Assembly: GCF_039537405.1 (NCBI RefSeq)
Contig: NZ_BAABAL010000018.1
Span: 766,142 to 830,141 of the forward strand
Reading direction: 5' to 3'
Length of the DNA stretch: 64,000 bases
From: Allokutzneria multivorans
Lineage (GTDB): Bacteria > Actinomycetota > Actinomycetes > Mycobacteriales > Pseudonocardiaceae
Positions 51,187 to 59,411 of this stretch are shown here, piece after piece. Every line of letters starts with the position of its first letter. The first letter of the stretch is position 1. Position numbers and translations under genes: made by a program. Below the pieces are notes generated by a model. The model made no database searches. It saw nothing but the letters and a program-made list of their open reading frames with translations, and was not told the DNA's origin.

Positions 51187-52917
51187 TTATGCGCGCATCT
51201 CGTAGCTGCCCGAAAGGGCCGCGACGTGCTCCCAAACGCGCCCGAAACGGCCTGCGTCCGGGACCGGCCTGCGGACGTGCTCCAGCGCCCACGCCTGCTG
51301 GGCCTCGGTCGCGGTGGCCTTGCCGTGCAGACCGACCGCGTACTCCGAGAAGTCGCGCACGAGCACGTCGAAGACCTGGTCGAGCACGTCGGCGTGGCAG
51401 CCGGTCAGCTCGGCCTGCTCCAGCACGAGCTGGCCGTACACCACGAGCGTGAACAGGTGGCCGAGGTTGAGCAGGAAGTCCAGGTCCCGCTGCTGGTCGG
51501 CGTCCGGGGCGGCCGTGGCCAGCAAGCGCTTCAGCCCCTTGGCCTGCTCGTGGAACAGCGCGACGTTGGGCACGTGCGCGAAGGCGGTGTACACCCGCTC
51601 CCAGTCGTGGAAGGTGATCTTGCCGAGCCCGCGCGCCGGCCCCTGTTCGAACAGGAAGGCGTCGTCGGCGGCGTCGTGGCGGGTCGGGACCGGCTCGAAC
51701 TCCTGCGGGTTGAACAGGTACTGCGGCATGAACTTCAGGACGAGCGCGAGGTTGACGTGCACCGTGCCTTCGAGCTTCGGCAGCGCGCGGATGTGACCCG
51801 TCGCGGTGTTGAAGTAGGTGTCCTTCTCGAAGCCCTTCGCCGCGATCACGTCCCACAGCAGGTCGATGACGCGCTCGCCCTCGCTGGTCACCTTCATCTT
51901 GGTGATGGGGTTGAACAACAGGTAGCGGCGATCCTCGGCGGTGGCGGAGCGGAAGTAGTCCACCGCGCGGTCGCTGAAGAGCTTCATCGCGATCAGCCGC
52001 GCGTAGGCGTCCACAAAGGACTGCCGGACGTGCGGGAACTCGGTGACCCGGTTGCCGTAGAGAATCCTGTTGTGCGCGTGGGTGATCGCTTCGTAGAACG
52101 AGTGCTCCGCGATGCCGATCGAGGCCGTGCACAGGTTGAACTTGCCCACGTTGACCGTGTTCAGCGCCGCGCTGAACGCATCCGCCCCGGTGTGCAGCAC
52201 GTCGGCGTCGGAGACCGGGTAGTCCGCCAGGCGGAAGGCGCTGACGAACATCTGCGAGTCCACGACGTTCTTGATCAGCTCGAAGTTCGGGTGCTGGCTC
52301 TCCACCGCGAAGAACACGTAGCCGTCCGGGCCTTCGACGTCCGCCCGGCGCCCGAACACCGACACCATGCCCGCGACGTTGCCGTTGCCGATGTAGTACT
52401 TGTCGCCCGTCGCCGTGAAACCGCCCTCCGGGCGCGGCGTCAGCACCATGTCCGTCGAGTAGACGTCCGCGCCGTGCTCCTTCTCCGACAGGCCGAAGGC
52501 GAACACCGCGCCGCTGTCCAGCAACGCCGCCGCGCGCGCACGGGCTTCGGCGTTGTCGCTCATCCAGATCGGCCCGAGCCCCAGCACCGTGACCTGCCAG
52601 GCGTACCAGTAGGACAGCCCGTAGAAGCCCAGAACCTCGCTCAGCGCCGCGTTGCGCGCAGCGTCCCAGCGCTTGTCCGGGTCACCGTTCGCGTCGGCGG
52701 CGGGGGTGTTGAACGTGGCGAAGAGCTTCTCGCGCTTGATGAAATCGAGGAAGTCCGTGTACCACTCGCGGTCCAGGTGATCGGCGATCAACCGCTGCTT
52801 GCCGCGCGACTCGAACCAGTCCACCAGCGCCCGCACCTTCCCGCGCGCCACCGCGTCCAGGTGCCCCAGGTCGTCGGTGACCGGGTTGAACAACGCCGGG
52901 TACTCGTTCTCCGCCAC
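51187..52917 (-). CDS. Acyl-CoA dehydrogenase / oxidase-like flavoprotein
   Basis: A 576-aa acyl-CoA dehydrogenase-superfamily protein, longer than the usual 380-400. FGLSEKEHGADVYSTDM is the substrate/FAD site, followed by GDKYYIGNGNVAGMVSVFGR and the helical C-terminus with RILYGNRVTEFPHVRQSF and ATGHIRALPKLEGTVHVNLAL; the long C-terminal extension resembles acyl-CoA oxidase-like members. GTG 52917 follows GAGGAG. TetR-type palindromes overlap its promoter, so fatty-acid or CoA-ester induction is likely. Confidence 0.9.
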   Translation of the reverse strand: MAENEYPALFNPVTDDLGHLDAVARGKVRALVDWFESRGKQRLIADHLDREWYTDFLDFIKREKLFATFNTPAADANGDPDKRWDAARNAALSEVLGFYGLSYWYAWQVTVLGLGPIWMSDNAEARARAAALLDSGAVFAFGLSEKEHGADVYSTDMVLTPRPEGGFTATGDKYYIGNGNVAGMVSVFGRRADVEGPDGYVFFAVESQHPNFELIKNVVDSQMFVSAFRLADYPVSDADVLHTGADAFSAALNTVNVGKFNLCTASIGIAEHSFYEAITHAHNRILYGNRVTEFPHVRQSFVDAYARLIAMKLFSDRAVDYFRSATAEDRRYLLFNPITKMKVTSEGERVIDLLWDVIAAKGFEKDTYFNTATGHIRALPKLEGTVHVNLALVLKFMPQYLFNPQEFEPVPTRHDAADDAFLFEQGPARGLGKITFHDWERVYTAFAHVPNVALFHEQAKGLKRLLATAAPDADQQRDLDFLLNLGHLFTLVVYGQLVLEQAELTGCHADVLDQVFDVLVRDFSEYAVGLHGKATATEAQQAWALEHVRRPVPDAGRFGRVWEHVAALSGSYEMRA

Positions 52918-52939
52918 CGCGCACTCCTCCGCCCACCCA

Positions 52940-52974
52940 GTGTTACCGGCCAGTACCCTACCAGCCGGTAACAC
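52940..52974 (-). promoter_or_regulatory. TetR-type operator of the acyl-CoA dehydrogenase gene
   Basis: Perfect 11-bp inverted repeat GTGTTACCGGC-13-GCCGGTAACAC. Its arms hold imperfect TACCGGCCAGTA and TACCAGCCGGTA sites, 24 nt upstream of the start; a reverse-strand TAGGGT between them can be the -10. This looks like a fatty-acid-degradation TetR site (family inference). Confidence 0.6.
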
Positions 52975-53015
52975 CCCCGCTGACGTACCCAATGTGACAT
53001 TTGTTTCGCCAGACG

Positions 53016-53036
53016 TAACCAATGCCGCATTGGTTA
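53016..53036. promoter_or_regulatory. Perfect 10-bp inverted repeat
   Basis: TAACCAATGC-c-GCATTGGTTA. AT-richer than surroundings, near two single arms GTACCCAATGTGACATT at 52985-53001, so a family of CCAAT-like half-sites. Probably an operator for a second regulator; the protein is unknown. Confidence 0.45.
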
Positions 53037-53115
53037 TGCCTCCCCCGCCCGCACATCCCCACCCACCACGTTTCCCCCACGCTCACATCCCCACCCACGC
53101 TCGCGCCCGCTAAGG

Positions 53116-53347
53116 CCCCGAACGACCCCTTCAGGTACTTGAGCGCACCAAACGACCCGTTCAGGGCTCCCAAGGCACCCAACGGGCCGTTCAGCGCGTT
53201 GAGCGCACCAAACGGGTCGTTCGCGGGCACCCCTGCGCCCTGAATGACTCATTGAGGTGGTTGAGCGTCCTGAATGACTCATTCAGGTACCTCAACTCCC
53301 TGAATGAGTCATTCAGGGAATTGGGCGCACCAAAGGGGCCCTTGGGC
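53116..53347. repeat. 30-bp tandem palindrome array 2
   Basis: About eight units, period 30-32 bp. The first four have the AACGACCCGTT or AACGGGTCGTT core; the next three have TGAATGACTCATT and the odd palindrome TGAATGAGTCATTCA. It shows that two palindrome sequences occupy the same framework. The gap 53037-53397 holds no other feature; 53348-53397 has GCGAGCGAAGG-like decayed repeats. Confidence 0.8.
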
Positions 53348-53397
53348 GAGCGAAGGGCGGAGGCGAGCGAAGGATGGGGACGAGCGAGGGGTGGGCG

Positions 53398-53906
53398 ATG
53401 AGCGAGGCCTGCTACGGCAGCGGCCCGCAGAACGTCACGATCGCGCGCGACGCTGCGGGCTCCCCGTCGGGCACGCGATTTTCCTTACGCCGTCGGCACT
53501 TCCGATGTGCTCGCGGATCGATCCGTTCGGCGCGCGGCTGCCCCGCTACGCCCAGCGGATCAGCCCAGGCGGTCAAGCCGTGGTGTGGCGCAACACCGTC
53601 CACCTGACCGGCGAGGGCTCGCACGTGCTGGCGATACTGAACCTGTCGGTGGTGCTGCAGCGCGACATCGTCTAAGGCGAGCTGGGCGCCTCAGAGCCGA
53701 CCGCCGACGCTGCGGCTGATGTCTTTGCGGCACTTGGCAATTTCGCGTCCAGTGGTGACCTCGCGCAAAGCCCGCTCGCACGCGGAGCCGACATCCGCGA
53801 GAGCCACGAGAAGATCGCGCGGAGCCTGTCGCTGCGCCGCGCGACGTACTTCCGCAGGCTCGACGAAGCGGTCTCGCGTCTGACACGGCACCTGGTGCGT
53901 CGGTAG
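53398..53906 (+). pseudogene. Possible gene remnant with frameshift and stop
   Basis: One frame starts at ATG 53398 (MSEACYGSGPQNVTIA...) and loses protein-like character after about 30 residues. A second frame reads DPFGARLPRYAQRISPGG...VLAILNLSVVLQRDIV up to TAA 53673-53675, then continues in the same frame as ELGASEPTADAAADVF...ending SLSLRRATYFRRLDEAVSRL at TAG 53904. The tail looks like the HTH end of a regulator or ATPase. Together they suggest a decayed gene, but no family was recognised. Confidence 0.3.
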
Positions 53907-53917
53907 GGTCGGCGCAC

Positions 53918-54607
53918 ATGGGAAATGTGGTCGCCTTCCACGCACATCCGGACGACGAGGCCCTGCTGACCGGCGGAACGCTGGCGCGACTGGCCGACGA
54001 GGGGCACCGAGTGGTGATCGTCGTCGCCACCGACGGGTGCATGGACGAGGCCGACGGCGTGCGCATGGGCGAACTCCACGCGAGCGCTGAAGTGCTTGGC
54101 GCACAACGGGTTGCCCACCTCGGATACGCCGACAGCGGGCACGGCGCGCTGCTCTACGACGACCCGTCCGATCGGCAGCGCTTCGCCCGCGCCGACCTGG
54201 ACGAGGCCACCGGCAGGCTCGCGGAGCTGCTGCGCGAGGAGAAGGCCGACCTGCTGCTGAGCTACGACCCCAACGGCGGCTACGGCCACCGCGACCACGT
54301 GAAGGTGCACCACGTCGGCGCGCGGGCGGCCGCGCTGACCGGGGTGCGCGTGCTGGAGGGCACGGTGCCGCTGCCGGGCTCGGAGAGGCGGAGCCGGTAC
54401 AGCCCGCGCAAGGCCATCACCCACCGTTACGACGTGCGCCGCTACGCCGCGCAGAAGCAGGCCGCGCTCGCCGCGCACCGCACGCCGGTGTTCGGCAACG
54501 GCCGGTCAGCCTCGCTCTTCAGGGCGATGGTGCGGATGCCGGTCCCCGTCTTCAGCGCGCTCTTCGGCCGGGAATGGTTCGTGGAGCGCCCTCACCAGGG
54601 AAAATGA
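53918..54607 (+). CDS. PIG-L family deacetylase
   Basis: A 229-aa LmbE/PIG-L zinc deacetylase: AFHAHPDDEALLTGG at the N-terminus and YGHRDHVKVHH with the third ligand are present. Actinobacterial members remove acetyl from N-acetylglucosamine conjugates (MshB, Mca) or antibiotic sugars. TAGGGT lies 8 nt before the ATG. Near glmS, though a palindrome at 54613 separates them. Confidence 0.9.
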   Translation: MGNVVAFHAHPDDEALLTGGTLARLADEGHRVVIVVATDGCMDEADGVRMGELHASAEVLGAQRVAHLGYADSGHGALLYDDPSDRQRFARADLDEATGRLAELLREEKADLLLSYDPNGGYGHRDHVKVHHVGARAAALTGVRVLEGTVPLPGSERRSRYSPRKAITHRYDVRRYAAQKQAALAAHRTPVFGNGRSASLFRAMVRMPVPVFSALFGREWFVERPHQGK

Positions 54608-54612
54608 CACGC

Positions 54613-54630
54613 CTGCCCGATATCGGGCAG
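54613..54630. terminator. 18-bp perfect palindrome, terminator or operator
   Basis: CTGCCCGATATCGGGCAG, 5 nt after the PIG-L stop. A compact 18-nt palindrome lacking a T-run; it may stop the PIG-L message or bind a regulator of the orphan/glmS genes. Confidence 0.5.
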
Positions 54631-54672
54631 GGAACTTGAGTCGGCGGCCCGCGTCTGACACGCTCGCTCCTC

Positions 54673-54942
54673 GTGAGTGAAGACGGGGCGGGCGAACTGG
54701 TCCGGCACGTGTCGGCCACCACCGGCCTGCCCCCGTCGACGGCGGCCAGGGTGGTCGCCGACGTCATCGCGTACTTCGGCGAGAGCGCCGAGGACTACGT
54801 ACGGCGACGGCACTCCGAACTCCAGCGCCAGCAGCTGCGCAACGCTGAGATCTGGGGCGTGCTCGCGGCCGAGCTGCGGCGGCGGCCGGTGGTCGCCCCC
54901 GCGTTCAGCGAACGACAGCTGCGGCGCATCGTGTACGGCTGA
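54673..54942 (+). CDS. Small hypothetical protein
   Basis: An 89-aa charged helical protein (VRHVSATTGLPPSTAARVVADVIAYF then EDYVRRRHSELQ and a basic C-terminal RQLRRIVYG). No family recognised; the GLPPSTAARVVADVI segment is HTH-like. GTG 54673, 17 nt before glmS, so likely cotranscribed with it. Could be a regulator or partner of GlmS (inference only). Confidence 0.6.
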   Translation: MSEDGAGELVRHVSATTGLPPSTAARVVADVIAYFGESAEDYVRRRHSELQRQQLRNAEIWGVLAAELRRRPVVAPAFSERQLRRIVYG

Positions 54943-54959
54943 AGGGACAGGTCACAGAC

Positions 54960-56795
54960 GTGTGCGGCATCGTTGGGTACGTCGGGAAACGTCCGGCAGC
55001 GCCGATCCTCGTGGAGGGTCTGCACCGGCTGGAGTACCGCGGGTACGACTCCGCCGGGCTGGCCACCCCCGAGGCGGGCGCCCTCCGCGTGATCAAGACC
55101 GAGGGGCGCGTCCAGCAGCTGCGCAACCTGATCAAGGAGGAGATCCCGGCCCCCGTCGGCATCGCGCACACCCGGTGGGCCACCCACGGTGAGCCCAGCG
55201 ACGCCAACGCGCACCCGCACCTGGACGCCGCGGGCCGGATCGCCCTGGTGCACAACGGCATCATCGAGAACTCCGACCGGCTGCGCGCGCAGCTGACCGC
55301 CGAGGGCGTGACCTTCGCCTCCGAGACCGACACCGAGGCGCTCGCGCACCTGATCGGCCGCCTGATGGCCGCGGAGGACGCGCCGAGCCTGGAGGAGGCC
55401 GTCCGCGCCGCGCTCACCAAGGTCGAGGGCACCTACGGCATCGTCGTGCTCGACCGCGACAACCCCGACCACCTGGTCGTGGCGCGCAACGGCAGCCCCA
55501 TCGTGCTCGGCATCGGCGAGGGCGAGATGTTCGTGGCCTCCGACGTGGCCGCGCTCGTCCGGCACACCCAGCAGGTCGTCTACCTCGACGACGGCGAGCT
55601 GGCCGTGGTGCGCTCCGACGAGTTCCACACCAGCACCCTGGCCGTGGAGGCCAGCCCGGTGGTGAAGTCCCCGACCACGGTGGACCTGGTGGTCGACGAC
55701 TACGAGCTGGGCGGCTCGACGGACTTCATGAGCAAGGAGATCCACGAGCAGCCCACCGCGCTGGCCAGGGCGCTGAGCGGGCGGCTCAACGAGCGCTTCG
55801 CCACCGCGCACCTCGGCGGCATCAACATGGAGCCGCGCGAGCTGCGCGCGATCCGCCGGGTGAAGTTCCTCGGCTGCGGGTCCTCCTACTACGCGGGCCA
55901 GATGGGCGCGCAGCTGGTGGAGGAGCTGGCCCGCATCCCCGCCGACGCCGAGCCCGCCTCGGAGTTCCGCTACCGCAACCCGGTGGTGGAGGCCGACACG
56001 CTCTACGTCGCGCTGAGCCAGTCCGGCGAGACCCTGGACACCCTCGCCGCGGCCCAGGAGCTCAAGCGCAAGGGCGGTCAGCTGCTCGGCGTGGTGAACG
56101 TGGTGGGCAGCGCCATCGCCCGCGAGTGCGGCAGCGGCATCTTCCTGCACGCGGGCCCGGAGGTGTCGGTGGCCTCGACCAAGGCGCTGACCAACACCGC
56201 GACCTCGCTGGCGATGCTCGGCCTGCTGCTGGGCCGCGTGCGCGACCTGTCCACCGCCGACGGCAAGCGGATCGTGGCCGGTCTGCGGCGCCTGCCCGAG
56301 CAGGTCGCGGAGATCCTGGCCCAGGAGCAGGCGGTCGCCGAGGTCGCCGCGCGCTTCGCCGACACCAGGAGCATGTTCTTCGTCGGCCGCGTCCGGGGCT
56401 GGCCGGTGGCCCGCGAGGGCGCGCAGAAGCTCAAGGAGATCTCCTACGTGCACGCCGAGGCCTACCAGGCTTCCGAGCTGAAGCACGGGCCGCTCGCGCT
56501 GATCGACAACACCATGCCGACCGTGGTGATCGTGCCCGACGACGAGCTGCTGTCGAAGAACATCGGCACCATCGAGGAGATCAAGGCCCGCAGCGGCGCG
56601 GTGATCGCGGTCACCAACGCCGAGCTGCCCGAGGGCCTCGTCGACGCCGAGCTCCGCGTGCCGCGCAACGAGACCGAGCTGGACCCGATCCTGTTCACCA
56701 TCCCGTTGCAGCTGTTCGCCTACCACCTGGCGGCGAAGCTGGGGCGCGACATCGACCGCCCCCGCAACCTGGCCAAGAGCGTCACGGTGGAATAG
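54960..56795 (+). CDS. glmS: Glutamine-fructose-6-phosphate aminotransferase
   Basis: A 611-aa GlmS making glucosamine-6-phosphate for cell wall and other amino sugars. N-terminal nucleophile C2 (MCGIVGYVG), IAHTRWATHG, HNGIIEN; then two SIS domains (GCGSSYYAG, SQSGETLDT, GVVNVVGS, SEVSVASTKA-like VSVASTKALTNT) and C-terminal AKSVTVE. GTG 54960 because the next residue must be Cys. Four nt before the glutaminase gene. Actinomycetes often carry more than one glmS; this may be a specialised copy. Confidence 0.96.
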   Translation: MCGIVGYVGKRPAAPILVEGLHRLEYRGYDSAGLATPEAGALRVIKTEGRVQQLRNLIKEEIPAPVGIAHTRWATHGEPSDANAHPHLDAAGRIALVHNGIIENSDRLRAQLTAEGVTFASETDTEALAHLIGRLMAAEDAPSLEEAVRAALTKVEGTYGIVVLDRDNPDHLVVARNGSPIVLGIGEGEMFVASDVAALVRHTQQVVYLDDGELAVVRSDEFHTSTLAVEASPVVKSPTTVDLVVDDYELGGSTDFMSKEIHEQPTALARALSGRLNERFATAHLGGINMEPRELRAIRRVKFLGCGSSYYAGQMGAQLVEELARIPADAEPASEFRYRNPVVEADTLYVALSQSGETLDTLAAAQELKRKGGQLLGVVNVVGSAIARECGSGIFLHAGPEVSVASTKALTNTATSLAMLGLLLGRVRDLSTADGKRIVAGLRRLPEQVAEILAQEQAVAEVAARFADTRSMFFVGRVRGWPVAREGAQKLKEISYVHAEAYQASELKHGPLALIDNTMPTVVIVPDDELLSKNIGTIEEIKARSGAVIAVTNAELPEGLVDAELRVPRNETELDPILFTIPLQLFAYHLAAKLGRDIDRPRNLAKSVTVE

Positions 56796-56799
56796 GCGC

Positions 56800-57714
56800 G
56801 TGCACATTCCTGACCTGCTCGCGCGGATCTCCGCCGAGGTGGCCGACGAGGTCGGCAAGGGCTCGGCCGCCGACTACATCCCGGCACTGGCCCGCGTGGA
56901 CACGGCGCGCTTCGGCATGGCCGTCGCGGAGCTGGACGGGACGGTGCACGGCACCGGGGAGTGGCGGCAGCGCTTCTCCGTGCAGAGCGTGTCGAAGGTG
57001 TTCACCCTGGCCCTCGCCCTCGCCCAGCCCGGCGGGGACGAGGTCTGGGACCGCGTCGGCCGCGAGCCCTCCGGTGACCCGTTCAACTCGCTCGTCCAGC
57101 TCGAACACGAGGACGGCATCCCGCGCAACCCGTTCATCAACTCGGGCGCGCTGGTCGTCACCGACGAGCTGGCCGCGCGCGGCAGCGACGTGACCGAGGA
57201 GCTGCTCTCCTTCCTGCGCAAGGAGAGCGGCTCCCCCGGGATCGCCGTCGACGAGGAGGTCGCCGATTCGGAGGCCGCCAACGCCGACCGCAACCGGGCG
57301 CTGGCGTACTTCATGGCCTCCTACGGGAACATGCGGATGCCGGTGCCCGACGTGCTCGCGCAGTACGTGCGGCAGTGCTCCATCGCGATGAACTGCGCCG
57401 AGCTGGCTCTGTCCGGGTTGTTCCTCGCCCGGCACGGCGTGCGCAACGACGGCTCTCGCCTGCTGGAGCGCAGCCAGGCCAAGCGCGTCAACGCCGTCAT
57501 GCTCACGTGCGGCACCTACGACGCGGCGGGCCAGTTCGCCTACCGCGTCGGCCTGCCCGGCAAGAGCGGCGTCAGCGGCGCCATCCTCGCCGTCGTCCCC
57601 GGCCGCTGCACCGTGTGCGTCTGGAGCCCCGGCCTGGACGCACGCGGCAACTCCGTCGCGGGCGTCGCGGCCCTGGACCGCTTCACCACCCTCACCGGCT
57701 GGTCCGTCTTCTAG
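56800..57714 (+). CDS. glsA: Glutaminase
   Basis: A 304-aa serine-dependent glutaminase of the beta-lactamase-like fold: FSVQSVSKVFTLAL holds S63-x-x-K66, with NPFINSGALVV and NSVAGVAALDRF. It hydrolyses glutamine to glutamate and ammonia. GTG 56800 follows glmS by 4 nt, so the two glutamine-using enzymes are one operon. A repeat array follows directly. Confidence 0.94.
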   Translation: MHIPDLLARISAEVADEVGKGSAADYIPALARVDTARFGMAVAELDGTVHGTGEWRQRFSVQSVSKVFTLALALAQPGGDEVWDRVGREPSGDPFNSLVQLEHEDGIPRNPFINSGALVVTDELAARGSDVTEELLSFLRKESGSPGIAVDEEVADSEAANADRNRALAYFMASYGNMRMPVPDVLAQYVRQCSIAMNCAELALSGLFLARHGVRNDGSRLLERSQAKRVNAVMLTCGTYDAAGQFAYRVGLPGKSGVSGAILAVVPGRCTVCVWSPGLDARGNSVAGVAALDRFTTLTGWSVF

Positions 57715-57723
57715 CCCGGCGTT

Positions 57724-57870
57724 AGCCCTGAACGACCCGTTTGGGTACTTGAACGCACTAAACGACCCGTTCAGCTCCTTCAACGCACCAAACGGGTCGT
57801 TCGGGGAGTTGAGCGCACCAAACGGGTCGTTCAGGGCTTCCCCAACGCACTAAACGACCCGTTCAGGGCT
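57724..57870. repeat. 30-bp tandem palindrome array 3
   Basis: Five units of 30-32 bp with cores AACGACCCGTT, then AACGGGTCGTT twice, then AACGACCCGTT, so orientation switches inside the array. Bounded by an 11-bp perfect outer inverted repeat AGCCCTGAACG (57724-57734) and CGTTCAGGGCT (57860-57870). It fills the gap between the glutaminase and the convergent hydrolase and abuts that gene's stop. Confidence 0.85.
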
Positions 57871-59331
57871 TCAGGGGGTGGGGCGGGGGTCGCCTGCGCA
57901 GGTGGTGCCGCGTGCGGGGAGGACGCCGTCGATGAGGTAGGAGTCGATGGCCTTGGTGACGCAGGCGTTGCGGCCGTAGTGGCCGTGCACGCCGCTGTCC
58001 ACAACGGACACCAGGCGGTAGCCCATCTTGGACGCCATGACGGGGCCGCCCGCGTAGCCGGTCACCGGGTCGTGGTCGCCCTGCACGACGAGCCCGGCGG
58101 GGTAACCGATGCGGCGCAGGGGAACCATGGGCTCGGCGGGGGTGAAGGAGCGGAAGGCGCACTCCGAAGCAGCCGCCGCGTGGGCGCCGCGCCCGAAGGG
58201 GTACTCGGTGGCGAAGCGACGCATCTCGGAGGCGTAGAGCCGCGTGTCGCGCGACCACGCGGCCTCGCAGGTGACGGTCGCGAAGGAGCCGGAGTGCAGC
58301 AGTTCGAGGCCGAGCTTGAGGTCGTTGAGCATCGCGCCGAGCGCCTTGGCGGTGTCGAGGTCGAGCGTGCCGGTCGCGGATGCCTCGCGAACCTTCTTGA
58401 CGGCAGCCGTCAAGCTCGCCCAGCCAGCGCGCCCGGGGGTCTGCGAGCCGAGCACGATGTCCAGCGCGTTGCGGTCGATCGGGTACGGAGCGCCCTGCAC
58501 CACCAACGGTTTCGCGGCGAGCGCCCTGCCGAGCGCGTCCAGGGTGGCCTGGACCTCGGCGGCGGTGCGCCCGAAGCCGTAGTGCGCGTGGTGCTCGGCG
58601 ACCCACCCGGACCAGGTGCGGTAGTTCTGCCGCGCGGAGACGGCCTGCTGCTTGGCCTGCTCGTAATACAGCCACTCGGGGTTCATCGAAGAATCGAAGA
58701 CACTTCGGTTCATCCGGTGCGGGAACAGTGATCCGTAGACGGCGCCGAGATAGGTGCCGTAGGAGAAGCCGAGATAGTTGATTCTCTTCCCGCCAAGAGC
58801 CGAACGGATGACATCCATGTCTCTTGCGGTATTCGCGGTGCTGAGATGCGGCCGAATGGCGGCTCCAGCCTGCTGGCACGCGCGCTCGCGGCGCTGCGCG
58901 TCAGCGGTGTGATCGCGGATCTGCTGCTCGGTCGGCCTGGTCACCGGGAGCCCGGCCTCGGGCGGCAGTCCGCAGTCCAGCAGCGAGCTACCGGTTCCGC
59001 GCGGATTGAAGCCGACGACCTCGAACTTCGCCGCGATCGCGTTGTCCTTGAAGGCCAACGGCAGGCCGACGCCCTCGCCGCCCGGCCCGCCCGGGTTGAG
59101 CAGCAGCAGCTCGCGCCCCGAGCCTGCGGTCGCCTTGAGCCTGCTCACGTCGATGGTGAGCTTGCGCGAAGCCGGATCGCGGTGGTCGAGCGGAACGTCG
59201 AGCTTCGCGCATTCCACCTCGGCGGGCAGCCCGGTGCACGTACCCCACGCGAGTGTCGGGGAGCCAACGGCCGGAGTGGCGGTGAATGCGATCATGGTCG
59301 CGACGACCAGCGCGGTTGATCTTTTCAGCAC
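57871..59331 (-). CDS. Secreted alpha/beta hydrolase, TAP-like peptidase
   Basis: A 486-aa tripeptidyl-aminopeptidase-type hydrolase. Signal peptide about residues 1-23 (RSTALVVATMIAFTATPAVG). LLNPGGPGGEG and GFSYGTYLGAVYGSLFPH (nucleophile Ser) are typical; the TAP C-terminal domain has VVQGDHDPVTGY and SGVHGHYGR (acid and histidine). Cleaves N-terminal peptides outside the cell. GTG 59331 lies 6 nt after TAACAT, a leaderless pattern. Confidence 0.92.
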   Translation of the reverse strand: MLKRSTALVVATMIAFTATPAVGSPTLAWGTCTGLPAEVECAKLDVPLDHRDPASRKLTIDVSRLKATAGSGRELLLLNPGGPGGEGVGLPLAFKDNAIAAKFEVVGFNPRGTGSSLLDCGLPPEAGLPVTRPTEQQIRDHTADAQRRERACQQAGAAIRPHLSTANTARDMDVIRSALGGKRINYLGFSYGTYLGAVYGSLFPHRMNRSVFDSSMNPEWLYYEQAKQQAVSARQNYRTWSGWVAEHHAHYGFGRTAAEVQATLDALGRALAAKPLVVQGAPYPIDRNALDIVLGSQTPGRAGWASLTAAVKKVREASATGTLDLDTAKALGAMLNDLKLGLELLHSGSFATVTCEAAWSRDTRLYASEMRRFATEYPFGRGAHAAAASECAFRSFTPAEPMVPLRRIGYPAGLVVQGDHDPVTGYAGGPVMASKMGYRLVSVVDSGVHGHYGRNACVTKAIDSYLIDGVLPARGTTCAGDPRPTP

Positions 59332-59352
59332 AGCGGCATGTTACCCAAAAGA

Positions 59353-59397
59353 AATCCGCCGCTTTCTCTCTGTGAATAAAAGAAAAAGCGGCGGATT
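59353..59397 (-). terminator. Terminator of the GH16 gene
   Basis: Perfect 13-bp inverted repeat AATCCGCCGCTTT / AAAGCGGCGGATT with a 19-nt AT-rich loop. Reading on the reverse strand it follows the GH16 stop by 14 nt and is trailed by TCTTTTGGG. It also sits upstream of the hydrolase promoter. Confidence 0.65.
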
Positions 59398-59411
59398 GCG
59401 CCCTTTCGGAC

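Noticed and set aside
54795..56858. 687-codon minus-strand open frame opposite glmS
   Set aside because: His/Arg/Leu-rich shadow; GlmS on the plus strand has every expected motif.
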